Shown: positions 23,259-35,565, counted from the stretch's first letter. The stretch: DNA of 64,000 bases from Chamaecyparis obtusa (GCA_027943335.1 BSBK01002930.1:124001-188000); one strand, 5' to 3'. Notes: generated by a model not told the origin, from the letters alone. Numbers and translations are program-made.

Positions 23259-24040
23259 GTACCTAACAAATTATACATATATTGGTATAAAATATTCTAA
23301 AGTATATAGCATTACGTTACTAAACATTTTGACCATGACATGGCTTACACATCAAAATCTAACAAACACCCCCATCAACAAATATTCACTTAACTAATAC
23401 AAAATACCTATTGACTAAGTTAAAACAACATGCTTGGCATAAAATATTAAAACTACCATGAAAAGTTAACTAAGAAATAAAGAGAAATTACTAATAAGAT
23501 TTGACAAGAAGTAAATGTGTTATATCCAACCATTTATTCATTAAAACATAGAGAGAAAATTGTTTAATTAATTAACTAAACTCTAAAAATATCAAAATAA
23601 ATAACGTAGTAATAATAAAAATTAATTAAATTAAATCAATTCTTATTAAATTAAACTATATTCACTATAAACCAAATAATATTAATTAATCAACTAATTA
23701 AATAATTGTAATCACAATCATTAATTAGTTTTGACCTCTCATTTTATAAAAAATGACATATCATTCAACATAATTAATTATTGAAACCCAAAAAAATATT
23801 AATAAATTTAATCTACAATTAATATTTCCCTTACTAATTAACTAGATTCCATGAATCTGATTTTTATCAACATTTAATCCCTAAACAAATCCCATTCACT
23901 TTAAACTCGCATAAGGGAGAAAAAAATAACAATTCTTAAACTAATTCTTTTAAACATCCTAACGAATCAATTAAGTATTCCTTAATTCAAGACTAAAATA
24001 TGAGTTTAAAGGAGAATTACGATTCATAGAAAGAATAACA
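23259..24040. other. AT-rich interval inside M
   Basis: About 780 bp of very AT-rich DNA with many TTAATTAA-like runs. I see no coding or structural signal. Confidence 0.4.
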
Positions 24041-24069
24041 TATTATCATGCTTTGGCTATAGCACTAAG

Positions 24070-24932
24070 GATCTCCCAGAGTTTTGGCCTAAGACGTGCA
24101 AGATCATCATAAATTACTTCACACTGGAAGGAAGGTTTGGGGTTTTCTACTACTAGCATTTTCCTTTTCTCAATCATCTTAGGCATAAAGATTTAATCTT
24201 CATTCCATGTTTTCTGTTGTAGTCCATGGAGAGTAATGTGGCCGATGTTTTTGAAGCAAAGAATTTGGGGAAAAACATGTTATCCTTCACCAAGGCCTTA
24301 TGCTGAGGCTTTACAATTTTCACAAGGCCCTTTCCCCACCTCCCACCTTGTCTATTGTCTCTAAAGCCTTGCCTCAGCCCCATCCCTCGTCTTCAGTCTC
24401 TTTGGAAAAAGGTCTTGCTACTCCTTTTAGGTCTAAGAGTAAACATGACTCGTCCCCTCCTCAGAGCCCAAAGTCCTCTGATATTCACTCTATTCCTGAT
24501 TCCCTGAGTGGTTTTAAATGTGACCACACCCCGGAGGCCCCTGGCCACCGCCCTAATAAAAAGGGTAGGATGATTATCCTTAATCTTGACACCTCTGAGG
24601 ATGTGGACCCCCAACCTGGCCAAACTCGCCTCTCTAACTGTTTGGCTAAGGATAGAGGGAAAAAAACCATCAATAATATGTTGAAACAGGAGGTCGTCAC
24701 GGTAGACTCAGATAGCCATGAGGAAGTTGGTGACACCCAGAACCTCACTAAGGAGAAAGATAACACTGGGAACATTTCCACGGAGGAGGCGGACATGACT
24801 AAGGAGACCAATGAGGAGGTGGGTTACACTGGTTATGGGCTAGTAGGAAAATTCAAGTTCCAAATTGCTCAGCTCGAACACAATGTGGCCAAATTAAAAG
24901 TGGACACATGGAGGGTACCAACAAGAGGTTAA
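24070..24932 (+). pseudogene. Unrecognised coding relic in M
   Basis: A plus-strand reading with higher GC than its surroundings. The first part (frame of 24070) is DLPEFWPKTCKIIINYFTLE, then HFPFLNHLRHKDLIFIPCFLL and SMESNVADVFEAKNLGKN, with two stops. A frameshift near 24300 leads to a 210-codon open part: Pro/Ser-rich (SPPPTLSIVSKALPQPHPSS), then acidic (VDSDSHEEVGDTQ), then a short helix KFKFQIAQLEHNVAKLK. The YF-TLEGR-FG and FLNHLRH pattern looks like a retroelement-borne protein, but I cannot name a family. It could be a gag-like or accessory ORF of M. Confidence 0.45.
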
Positions 24933-24949
24933 TGAATGTGAGAAAGTTT

Positions 24950-26929
24950 GAGCTGAAGGTCATGCAGGCTTCCTCCATCATTCTCTGTATGATGAATTAC
25001 GGTATTAAAAACTGTGCAGCACGTACTGCAAGTAGAATGGAATGAATTGGCATACAAATGATATAACTAGATAACCATTGCCAGGCGTGAGTTTCTAACA
25101 GCCCCTCGGTCAAGCACAACACAAAAAAATCCAGACAAGACAATGTGACATTCAAATGTGGCCACATAAAATAACAGAAGACCTACGCCAAAGACTAGGA
25201 ATAAAATTGCTAAAAACAGAGCACGCTAGCATGCAGCTGAATGAATCGAGACTGATAAAAAGAAACTACCGCTGGCAAGGGTTTAGCAATTATTCATAAC
25301 ACGAATCGATTTGTCAATAATCCAATGTCTGGAATGATTACGAAGAGCCCAAAACAAAATGGAACCAAGGAAAAACATGATGAATTGAACCATTGCGAAT
25401 CAAATTTCACATTTTATTAACTGTTTAATGCCCAAAGAAGGTCGTAGGTTACATACCTGGAATAACAAGGTTGGAGTTGAATAGGTAATCCGATAGGGCT
25501 TCAGTCCTGAATCTCCACTACTCCCAAATAAGAACCGATTCTCCAGATTCCTTGCCTTACCACTAATTTTTCTGTAAAATTCCCAAAACCAATGTTATTT
25601 TTTGGCCAAAATTGTAATGATTTTTCCAGACCACCATCGTCCTTTTAAAAAGATATCTCCTTGGCATGCATCAGCAAAGCACGGGGTTAACTTCCCTTAA
25701 CAAAGGAATATGCTTAAATTATTGCCCCCGTCAACTAGTAGTCTCTGAGAGTTTTTCCTTTTAATAACTAAAATAGAAAATAGAGGAGCTATTTCAAAAA
25801 CATCTTATTGAATTTTGATTTAATCAATAGAATAGATAATATTAATTCGTATTGTAAAATTGGGGATGATTTGTATAGATATTATTAATATTTGTCGTTA
25901 GACTACATTATTGTCACGAGTTTTCTTAACTAGTTATTAAAAAAACCTATTTCAACCAATTACAATTAACTATTTTTATTTTTCAAATTCTTTTCTGATA
26001 AATTTTTAACTGACAAAATCGTGAAAATTATTTTTGTTGAAGCTGATTAGTTAATTGGTTTGGGGTCTTATTACATGAATTTTTAAGAAACACTAAGTCT
26101 ATTACAATTTTCAAGACAGGTTTTTAGCATACACTACCCAAATTTACGAAATTACCAAATTCTCAGATAATTGTTTTTGGTTTCCATTTTTTATTAAATT
26201 TTGAGTGCCTTAAATTCTGGTGGGCTTAGAAATTTAATGTCATTAGGGTGACTGAAGAAAAGCTAAGGCATAAGGCAGGGAGGTACGAGTGTCTACTTTC
26301 TATTTTCATATTTCATTAGTATTTTATAATTATGTAATTTTATTTCTATTTATTTCATTCATAATTTTTTATTTAATTTTCAGTTTAAAATTATATGCTA
26401 TTATACTTAATTACATCTACACAATTAATTATTAGGCAAATACTGGCCACTACGTGGCACTTATTAGTTTTATATTATATTTGTTTATTTAATTACTATT
26501 ATTATTTATCTATTATTATCGTTATTACTTATTTATTTGTTTATTTATATTATTATTACCCACTCATGTTTATAGCACATATAAAACAACATTAATTAAA
26601 TAAATATTTGTACTAGCCACATTAATTAATCAACCAAAGCACCACTCAATAGTATATAAAAGGAATGTCCAAGGTGACATGTTTTATATTGACCATCACG
26701 TAACAATTCCAACCACATCATAAACCATACTGAGTGTAGGTCTAAACCAATCCCTAACCTAAAAATGTCCATATCATCATCCCATATCAATGTCATCAAA
26801 TAGAATCTAATTCATAGTCACCAAGAAAACCAAAACTAAAATGTAACAGATAGAATCACCTAGAAATAGAATGAGATCCCATTGGTTCTAAAAAGGAAAT
26901 AAAGCAGTAACATATAGGAGGGCACTACA
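24950..26929. other. Rest of M, no gene recognised
   Basis: AT-rich, with a T/A-rich low-complexity stretch at 26330-26600. A TATA-like box TATATAAAAGG is near 26652. One possible splice donor (CCAG/GTATGT on the minus strand near 25455) has no convincing exon around it. Confidence 0.35.
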
Positions 26930-27567
26930 AAATGTCATGGTTTAACCATTAACAAAAAATTATCTTCCCAGCTAAAATGACAATCACGGAAGATTATATT
27001 TCTATCCTGTGCATTCTCAAACTTAGCAATAAAAAAACCCTTTTCCATAGGGTAAATATAAATAGTACCTGAAAGGATAGGCTCCCAGTGTTGCGAGATC
27101 CAGACATGCAGCTGAGGAAGGTTGGGCCAAAAAACCCCGAGTTGATAGATAATAGCATAAGAGGAGAAAATAAACTCATTATGATCTATTTCTTCCTCAG
27201 TTTTTGCATTCAACTTCAAAGAAATGGCTCTTGAAACTAGAATGAATCCTCTATCAGCATGTTGATGCTTCAACCCTCGAGGATCACCAAAACGCACACT
27301 AGAATGGTCACCAAAACCCAAGCTAGGTCGAATAGCCACCTCACCACCAACTGAAACCCTAATGGAAAATGAAGGGACAGTTGGTAGGAAAGAAGTAGTA
27401 TGAGACAAAGGGGCAGATGGAGCAGAAGAAGGAATCCCTCCACCTGGAGCAACACACCCCCCATCTGTAGGACACCCAGCTAGAAAGGGCACGCAAGTAG
27501 AGTGAGAGCCATATGATGCAAGGACAAATGAAGATGGTGTCACAGCGACAGAGGGGAAAAAAACCAA
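26930..27567 (-). pseudogene. LINE ORF1 N-terminal part (DUF4283)
   Basis: 210 open codons (26935-27567). The first 100 residues are Ser/Pro/Val-rich and unstructured. From about residue 105 the DUF4283 pattern appears: SYAIIYQLGVFWPNLPQLHV, then ISQHWEP, then GTIYIYPMEKGFFIAKFENA, then DRN and WEDNFLLMVKP. This is the RNA-binding N-terminal domain of plant L1-like ORF1 proteins. The reading stops at insertion M and continues at 21488. It is also seen on retrotransposon-derived host zinc-knuckle proteins, but the nearby LINE tail favours a LINE. Confidence 0.78.
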
Positions 27568-29778
27568 TGGGAGTATTATGTGGTTGAGTCCTATAGTGAA
27601 ATGTTTCTTGCAACTAGAAGTTACTATTTTTGAGTTATAGCTTATTATTTAAAAATATCTATTATTCAATCTATATAAAAATTTAAATAAATTATCTTTC
27701 AAGTTTTAGACCATTGAATGTTAGATACATCTCGCTATTATTAAATGTGGTTATTGATTAGTTATGATTGTAGTTAAATAAATCAAAGTTGATGCATCAA
27801 AGGAAGATGTGTTAATTTAAAAGACCTCGCATTTTGTTGTGTGGTTAGTTCATCAAAGTAAAGTTGTAGATTTATTTGTTATGTTTGATGGTATAAAATC
27901 AAAATTGGCTAATGTAAATATTTTCCTAATTTAATGATTTAGCAACTTACCAAATTAACCCATCTTAAAACTTAGTTATATTATGCTCTACTATGAAAAT
28001 GAAGTTGAAGTGTATTTTGTTTATACTATTACATTTCTATACTTTTATTGTCAAAGATAAATAATCAGTACTATTTATTCTTTTTGTCTGATTTCAATTA
28101 TCATGTTCTAGATAACAATAATTATGAATGATTATAAGTTTGAGAAAATATTCTTATAGTAATTTATCATATAGTTGTTATAGCTTAATTAGGAGTATAT
28201 TCAAATTCTATATGTAAGCATTCATATTTTTATGATCTTTAATCTAAAATAATTTTTAGTCAATTGAAAGGTGGTGTTAGATGTACCATTGATTTTTCTT
28301 CTATTTAATAGACAATTATTTATTAATATATTGTATTGTATACTTAGATAAACATTCCATTTCTTCTTTTTAATTTTATTCTATGAATTGTGCTATGGAT
28401 TTGTATCTTATTAAAAGTTTTTTGGAGTTAATTACTAATTATTCACATGCTTACATTTAACTTAGGCATCATATCTTCTTTCTAGGTGTTATGTAAGGTT
28501 TAATATTATTTTATTTGCATGCATCTAGTAGTTTGTGGTAGGAGGTAATTGGACAAGTACCCTCACATCTCATGGTTTTCCCTCTCTCACTCTAGCCTAT
28601 ATAAACATATATAAGCATAGCTTATTGTACATTTTACTCATCTCAAATACATTCATCTATTTGGTGAAATATTATTTTCTCTATGTAAATGTTTGTAGTA
28701 GGTTGCAAGTTGTAGAGTGGAGTTGATGCTCCAAAAAAGTTAATGTATGCTATTGTAGTTATTTGCTAGTTTTGTTCATTTCATTCATTTAATTGGAAGA
28801 GTGTAACTAGATAAATTTTGAATCAATGGATTAAACTCTATAACTAGTGATATATTTCATTATTTATAGATATAATTACATTATGCCATTTATAATTTTT
28901 TTAAAAATGAATTATAAAACATTTACATACTAATATGTTCATATGATTTTGTCACAAACTCATATTGTTGTTTCCAAATCTTTGCTAATAATTTGCCAAA
29001 ATGGAAAGAAATTATTAGAATATATGATCATTTTAAAAAAATGTCGAAATCTATATGATATACATTTCTTTCATACATCAATATGCATTTTTAACATTCT
29101 ATTACAGAGATCTATCATACAATTACTTCTCGGGAGAGTTGAATGCATCGTGGATGACAAATACCAAAAAAATGTAAGAATATCAAATAATTTATATTTT
29201 GTCTTGATTATATATATCAATTAACTAATTCTTATTTTAAACCTTTGTATACACTCTTATATTCTTTTACTAAAATAATTTATAAAATATTTCAAGGAAC
29301 TTATTTACCTTTGAAGTTATGGAATCCACTATCTAATCTATTCATGTTTGGAAGAGTAGTTGAAAATAAAAAATGCTAATTAGATCTCCTTTCTTAGACT
29401 TGCATTGTTATATGGTTTTTCTTTTCTTTTGATGCGAATTGTATCTCCTATATATTTTATGCCTAACTATTGTAGCTGTTATAATTCACAGAAATTTGAT
29501 ACAAAACTCATTTGACAACAATGTTTCTAATGGAAGGTTCAATTCTAATCTATTTAACTTTTTAATTACTATATGTAGAAATTTATTTGATTCTAAGGTA
29601 ATATGAATATAATTGACTTCAGTTCTTTTGTGTAAGCATTTAAGATTTAATATCTATCAATAGCTACTGAAATGTTCATGTCTCTATTGAAAATGAATTG
29701 GCTCCAGAGATCAATCATATCTTCAAAGAAGATTCAGTTGCAGAGCTCCACAATGTAAGTTTTTAGATAGTATTGTTT
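27568..29778. other. AT-rich interval, no gene recognised
   Basis: 2.2 kb of AT-rich DNA between the LINE and element C. A promoter-like CCTATATAAACATATATAAGC occurs near 28598 (plus), but no ORF of note follows. The last five bases, TGTTT (29774-29778), would be the left TSD of C. Confidence 0.4.
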
Positions 29779-31051
29779 TGTTGGAATGGAGAGATAGGGT
29801 ACTAAGAGGGGAGGGGTGAGTCAGTGCCCTCAAAAACTTTAACTTCCAAAACTCAATCAGCAAATAGTATTAACTTCATTTATAACTTGAATCCATTGTA
29901 TGCATCATTCATTCAATTAACTTGTAAAAGTAAATACCATGAAATCAACAATAAATCAATCACATAACACAAGTATTTTGGTAACGCAGAAACCCTTGTT
30001 AGAAGGTAAAAATTGCAGTGGGGATGAAACCCACAAATTCTTCACTACTACAGATAATAACGTTTGTCGGTTAAGGCTACAAATTGTGATCACTTATGGT
30101 TATCTTACCCTATTAGGAGTAAAAAATAGATCAACTAGATCTACCTAGTTATAGGATTTTAACAATACTACTTGAGTGTGCAGTCGGTTAAGAGATTTAC
30201 ATAAACACTGTTAGGTCTACTCTGTTAAGAGATTTTCACTAACTCTATTACAATGATTAGAAAATAATAGGATGTATCTGCAATTGGAAACTCAACCTTG
30301 TCTAATACAGATCTATGAAGTATTAAATAGATGTCGCCTTTATATGTGTAGATCTTGACTCTGAACTACTCGATAGCCTTGTCTGATTCTGTCTAATCTG
30401 AATGTCTCTATATTCTTCTCTTCCTTGTCTAATAACTGATGTCTTGAAGTTGGCTTCTTTCTTCAAGAGCTTCTTCGCTTTGATACATCCACACACCATT
30501 AAAATAATGTGAATTATATTTATATAGCATACTGCTTATGCCGCTTGACAAAATTACGTTACAATATCTTAGAAAAAACCCTAAGATCTACGGTGTATAA
30601 AATTAACCTAGATCTACCAATTACATAGAGATCATCATCGCAATTAATGATTATATCTATAATAAATGATCCTCGATCTTGGTAAAATGTTTTGTGATTC
30701 TATTGTAACCATTTTCATAGATAGATGTGCCAAAACTAATTACTATGTCATGTTCTATATTTCTCTGTAAACACTATCAATACTTCTCAGTAGTTACACT
30801 GGTGCTCAGTGTTTACTGATGCTCGGTATCAGTGTACACTGATGCTCGGTGAAACTACTCTGGTGCTCGGTTAGAACTAATAACTTTTGTTCTCAGTACT
30901 GCCTTGAGATAAATCGGTGTATAGGCTTATGTAGTTAACCGACTAGCATGAGTAGCTTTTAGTCCTTTCATTTACCGACTAGATACCATAAGTAACCAAC
31001 TGATTATCTTTGATCCTAATGACAATCCTTAATTCTCAAATAGGGATAACA
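29779..31051 (-). repeat. Element C 3' LTR
   Basis: 1273 bp, TGTTGGAATGGAGAGATAGGG to AGGGATAACA. The first 486 bp match 36898-37383 closely. It has the CTAAGAGGGGAGGGGTGAGTC motif, the GTGGG/CCCAC hairpin at 30018-30034 and several GGTTAAGAGATTT units. Around 30780-30880 there is a cluster of CTCGGT/GCTCGG motifs in short imperfect repeats (TGGTGCTCGGT, TGATGCTCGGT). Confidence 0.88.
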
Positions 31052-31063
31052 ATCTCCCCCTTT
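31052..31063 (-). other. Polypurine tract of element C
   Basis: ATCTCCCCCTTT, the same tract as in A and B, adjoining the LTR end at 31051. Confidence 0.85.
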
Positions 31064-31429
31064 GGCATTAGTATCAAAACATGAATGTATATAGAAGCGA
31101 TGTCTCAAAATTTGTTCTAACTCCACCATATATACATGGATACCTCAACTCATCAAAAAAATTTAAAAAAAAATTCTCCCCCTTGGTGCATGCTCCCGGT
31201 AGTGTGTAGTATACTTAGCATTTACATATTTGGCATATACATTGTTTTCCCCCTTTTTGATATTAATGCCAAATGAAAGAATGTATACTTACAGCTTATC
31301 AAAAATATTCTTGTGGGTTTTCTTCAATGAATCCAAGAGGTTTTCCCATTCCTCTTTCAAGTTGGTGAGAGAAATATGCTCAAGACCGACTTGTGCATGC
31401 ATGTCAAAGATGTTTTCCAACACAAAAAT

Positions 31430-34400
31430 TTATGGTGTTACAACAAGTGATTGCGCTTTGACAATATGCCTCTCAAAAAAAATTAGGTAAGGAAGTAATT
31501 TAGTTTGAAGCTCAGTGACCTGTTCACTTATTCTTTCTTCCCGTTTCCTGAGATCTGCTCTTAACTGCTTGAGTTCTTGAACTTTCAATATATGCTTTGC
31601 AAAAGCATTGGGCTTGGTTAAAGCTTCTTGTGCATTGGCTTGGATTTCAGTATCCAACTGTTTAATCTTTTCACTAATCTCATCAGTGAAAGTTTCCACA
31701 GTGCATAACTTAATAAAAAATTGACTTATTAACTGAGTAATAGACAGAATGTCAATTATTACCTCGGATAGTTTTACCTTATTGATTGCCACTTCTTGGC
31801 TGATTTTCTCTGCAAGTTTATTCTGAATCTTTGATTCTTCCCTCTCTTCTATTCTTTTCTCTACTTCAGTATTTGGGGCATTGATCTCTTCTACAAGGGT
31901 GGAAATTTGGTCCATAATGGGAGTATCCTCATTAATTTGTACCTCTAGTATGACTTGTTGTAAGATATCTCTTACATTCTCCAATATTTCCTTGCTCTTG
32001 CTTTCCATTCTTCACTTTTCTTGTCTTTCTTTCCTTGTACATAGCTCCCCATATTTTCTAAGTTCCTCGGGGCTTAGGGTCCTTGGGTCACAATCTGGTA
32101 TAACAATTACTTCATCTAGTGTGACCGGTCCTCTTCCTTGTTTCTTCTTCTTTTTCTTCTTCTCTGACTGTTGAGGTGAGATTTTTACAAACAGTACAAT
32201 AGCCTTTACCTCAATGCTTTGAGTAACCTACCCGATCGACACTATATCATCCTTTTTCTGCTCCTCCCTAACCTGTGTGTTGGTTGACTGAGATGGAGCC
32301 GTTGATGTTGTGTCCAGAGGGGTAGCCTTAGTTATCTTGGGGTCATCTTGGCCCTTTGTGTCTACCTCTTTGCCTCTTTCTCTTCAGGCTTGTTTGTTTC
32401 GGTCGGTGTTCATTCTCCTTGTTCCCCTAATGTCTCCATCGGTTGCTTGGGGTTTGAGCCTTCAGGTTGTTCCTTGGTTAATATTTCAACTACTTCTATT
32501 AAGATAGGAAGTTCACCCTGTAATGATGTGATTGTAGGCTCGGCAAGAGTACCTTCTTCTTGTGTTGTGCCTCTTACAATATTCACATCCTCATCATCAT
32601 CTCTATCATTAGGATCACCATTAGTGATTTCCTCAATGAGTACATCTTCTTTGTTATCCTTAAATTTGGAAATCAACTTGATCTGGTGCATCCTATGAAA
32701 TACTTATGTCCGTGCTAGCAATTGTATTATAAATTACATCAGTAATTGATGTATCTATCTCTTCTTTCTTTTTTGCCAAGTTAGTATCATCAATATGGAT
32801 GCCCTTACCTTTTGATCTCACTCTCTTCTTAGATGATTTGGCTAATACCAACTTTTTAGCTTGTTCTTGGGCTTCTACTAGGGATGTCCAGATGAGTTGA
32901 CTAGACTCATCTATGTTTGCTAGAATCTCATCTAGTATCTACATAGCCCTATTCTTTACTCAGAATCTTCTTGAGTAATTTATCATGTACTCCTCAATCT
33001 TTGAAATAGATAAATTTGGAATAGCCAAAACTAGGGATTGTTCTCTCATTTTCTTTTCAGTTTCCAAGGCATAGGACCATTTCTGTGTTATTCTCTCCTC
33101 TAATACATTCGGTAGATGTTTGGAAAATTCTAATGGAACTATTTTCAATCGAATCATCATCTGGATGATTGCCTCTTCTATCTTTTTTGATCCTCAGTTG
33201 ACATGTTCTCAAACCAACTAAGTTCAAGACCAGTGAGTTCACCATGCTCAATTATGTCCTCAACAACTTCATCAATTGTTCTATTTTTATTGTTGAACAC
33301 TTTAAATTGATTGTTGTCATTTTCTTCATCTTCTAGGTCTTCTTTACCTCTTATTAGCTTTCTTCTCTTCCTCGTTGCTTTAGCCTGCGACCTTTTCTCC
33401 TCTCTTTGTATATGTTTTTCTCAGTGAAGCATCTTTTGGTTTTAAAAACTTCACAACACCCTTCTTCAAAGGTGGTGAAGCTGTAGTTCCTAACCTTGTT
33501 TGTGCTCTTTACTACTTTTCCAAATGCTTCTTCTTTGGACTTGGCGAAGGGGAAACCGATGTAGAATCCTTTCCTTTGTCAGACTCAGTTTCTTCACTAT
33601 CATGGGGAGATTGTTTGGAAAATGGTCAGCGCTCCCCTCAGGATTCGTGACATGGTTTAACCGCCTCTTATGTCTTCTATAAGTCTAGTGGTTGTATCGG
33701 GCATTAACAAGTCAATCTTTTGGTGCAACGACAACCACTACTTGTAACATAACTAACCTTCAATTTCTGTTTCAACCGGTGACTCGTCAGATGAGTCAAA
33801 TTCATCTCCAAACTTCTCTACTAATATTTTCATCATTTTTCTTGACTTCTTGTATATCTTACCGATAACTAGACCTGTCTTTATCCTTGTTTTGACCTCT
33901 TCAAACGTTCCAAACATCTCTGCATTATTGTCCTTTGGAGTAGCCAACAGAGCCTTGATTGATTTTGAGGCAAAATCAATATCCATTTCATATCCCATGG
34001 GGGCTAGCCATTTAATTGTAGGCTCAACTACTTTTATCAGAGTGTGGTTAGTGTCCACAAGAAAATATATGTCCATCTCATACTCTTCAACTAGTTTTCT
34101 CATAATTCTACTTCGAGAATTCATTCTAACTTTAAATTGCTCAAAATAGTTGTTAAGAATGTTATTCAGATTATTCCCCAAGTCATCTATCATGTCAGAT
34201 ATTTTCACTATGACCAGCTTGTTGATCGACCATTCTACATTACCAATTGAAGGGAAAAATCATTGTATATAGAAGAATATGCAAACAAGAAATGCTCCAA
34301 ACTTACAAGTGTTTGACTTTGTTGACTGGATAGTCTTCATATTTTCTTCAATCTGCTCCAGAAGAAGCTCAGCAAGCTCCAATTGGAAATTCTTCTTAAC

Positions 34401-35053
34401 CATTTTAAATGCAATGTCCACCTCTCCACAAGGAACACTATTTAGTCTACTTGACTAATAAATCTTGTAACCAATAATATGTGTTGCAAACTTAACTTCT
34501 AGATCCTGGATTGAACTAATCTTCAGTGCATATCCATCCCATGTTGCTCCGGTATTCTTCTCAATGTCAGTCTGGGGTGCACACAAAATGCTTTAGCCTT
34601 GTCAGTTGTTGGGTAACCAATGACTCTATGAATCATCTTCTTAGTCACTTTGATCGGTTCATCCAACCAAAATATTCCATCATGCAACTGAATGAGTGAA
34701 ACCCTAATCCACTCATTCTTAAATGTCTTTGGAAACTATAGGGCATTTGTTAAACCAATCCTCTCAACTTGCTTGAATTCTGGTTTCAGGTTTCCATCCT
34801 CACTGCAAAGCTTCTGATAAGATGTGAACATCTCAAAGTATCCTATTTCTCTGATTTTGCAGTGGATATAAGGTCTAATATCTTTAACTAGCAAAACCAT
34901 AGGTGGGATGCTTGAGAAAGCTCCCACTGAATCTATCTTTGACATAACTTCTAGATGAAGTTTGTACTTGGGTTCATCATAGTTGGCTGACACTATTAGG
35001 TTTACTTCGTCTTCTGCTAATTTGGATTTGGTTGCCTCTGATACGAATGTCAT
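31430..35053 (-). pseudogene. Element C ORF2, homologue of the element B ORF2
   Basis: Starts at ATG 35053. The first piece has VKDIRPYIHC (residues 56-65), matching B VEDIRAYIYC. After a stop it reads NEWIRVSLIQLHDGIFWLDE, matching B WIKILLSRIHDDLFWIGE. Further on come HIIGYKIY and CKFGAFLVC, then VVEPTIKWLAPMGYEMD (33981-34031) against B LVEPRTKWIHPLGYEVD, then FGTFEEVKTRI. A basic linker with TRKRRKLIRGKED, an acidic stretch (32410-32691) and a long coiled coil (31430-32008, 192 codons) follow, the same order as B. Total span is about 1,200 codons. Unlike B it has several frameshifts as well as stops. No enzyme motif seen; function unknown. Confidence 0.75.
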
Positions 35054-35565
35054 TTCGATTACTTAGGTTTTCGGTAAATGCTTTGAATGTACTCGGTAGA
35101 AACTGTACTTACTTAGATATGATGAAGAACTTGCTCGATTCGATCTGTAACTGTCTTGAATGCTTCAAAAAACTCTTACCTTGAATCTTCTCTCTAGAAA
35201 TTATCGCTCTTTGAAATCGCTTTGTGAAGAATGAACTAAGTCTTTTGTGTATTTATAACCTTTTTCAAATTCGTGCTTAAAACATTTATCATAAATGCTT
35301 GACCTACTTCCAACTCGATGACAACTATCAACTCGGTGATTACTGCAAAAAATCATCAACTCGGTTAACCTTGCATAATAATTACCAGCAGATAACTCTT
35401 TACTCAGTCTTGCATATACTGACTATATGACTTTGTTAGCTCAAAACTTATAAACCACAATGCATCTTAATTCATGTAGATTTGGTATGTGTACATCAGA
35501 TATAAGGAATTTTATGTAAGATAATATCAATTTGGAATATCAGTTCCATACATACCTATTTTACC
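35054..35565 (-). other. Element C spacer and ORF2 leader
   Basis: About 510 bp between gag and ORF2 with no open frame. It contains the TATA block, and on the element strand GATTCAAGGTAAGAG near 35180, which looks like a splice donor in the leader. A possible acceptor TTACAG lies about 40 bp downstream. Splicing is a guess. Confidence 0.45.
35240..35292 (-). promoter_or_regulatory. TATA block upstream of element C ORF2
   Basis: Element strand: CAAGCATTTATGA, then GGTTATAAATACACAA (35246-35260), about 200 bp before the ORF2 ATG. TTATAAATA is a good plant TATA box. The paired CAAGCATTWATGA and WTAAAKTACACAA elements also occur in B at the same place, although the spacer DNA is otherwise diverged. 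Confidence 0.55.

Larger units (their letters stand above)
21489..26929. mobile_element. Insertion M, TG...CA ends with TSD AAATG
   Basis: A 5.4-kb insertion in the LINE ORF1, beginning TGTAATGCCTCATCG and ending GGAGGGCACTACA. The exact 5-bp duplication AAATG is at 21484-21488 and 26930-26934. Removing it rejoins the LINE frame (MVKPWH to FYPSFEL). The ends form the short inverted repeat TGTARTGCC typical of some gypsy LTRs. I could not find two matching LTRs inside, so it may be one very large solo LTR or an element whose LTRs have diverged. It contains solo LTR N and a plus-strand coding relic. A TATA-like TATATAAAAGG near 26652 lies about 280 bp from its right end. Confidence 0.7.

Noticed and set aside
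24393..24811. Overlapping minus-strand ORFs opposite the M coding relic
   Set aside because: Shadows of the plus-strand reading; no motifs.
25435..25570. Possible host-gene exon with a splice donor on the minus strand in M
   Set aside because: Short, without a convincing reading frame or partner exon.
28590..28640. CCTATATAAACATATATAAGC promoter-like sequence
   Set aside because: AT-rich surroundings and no ORF or LTR boundary downstream.
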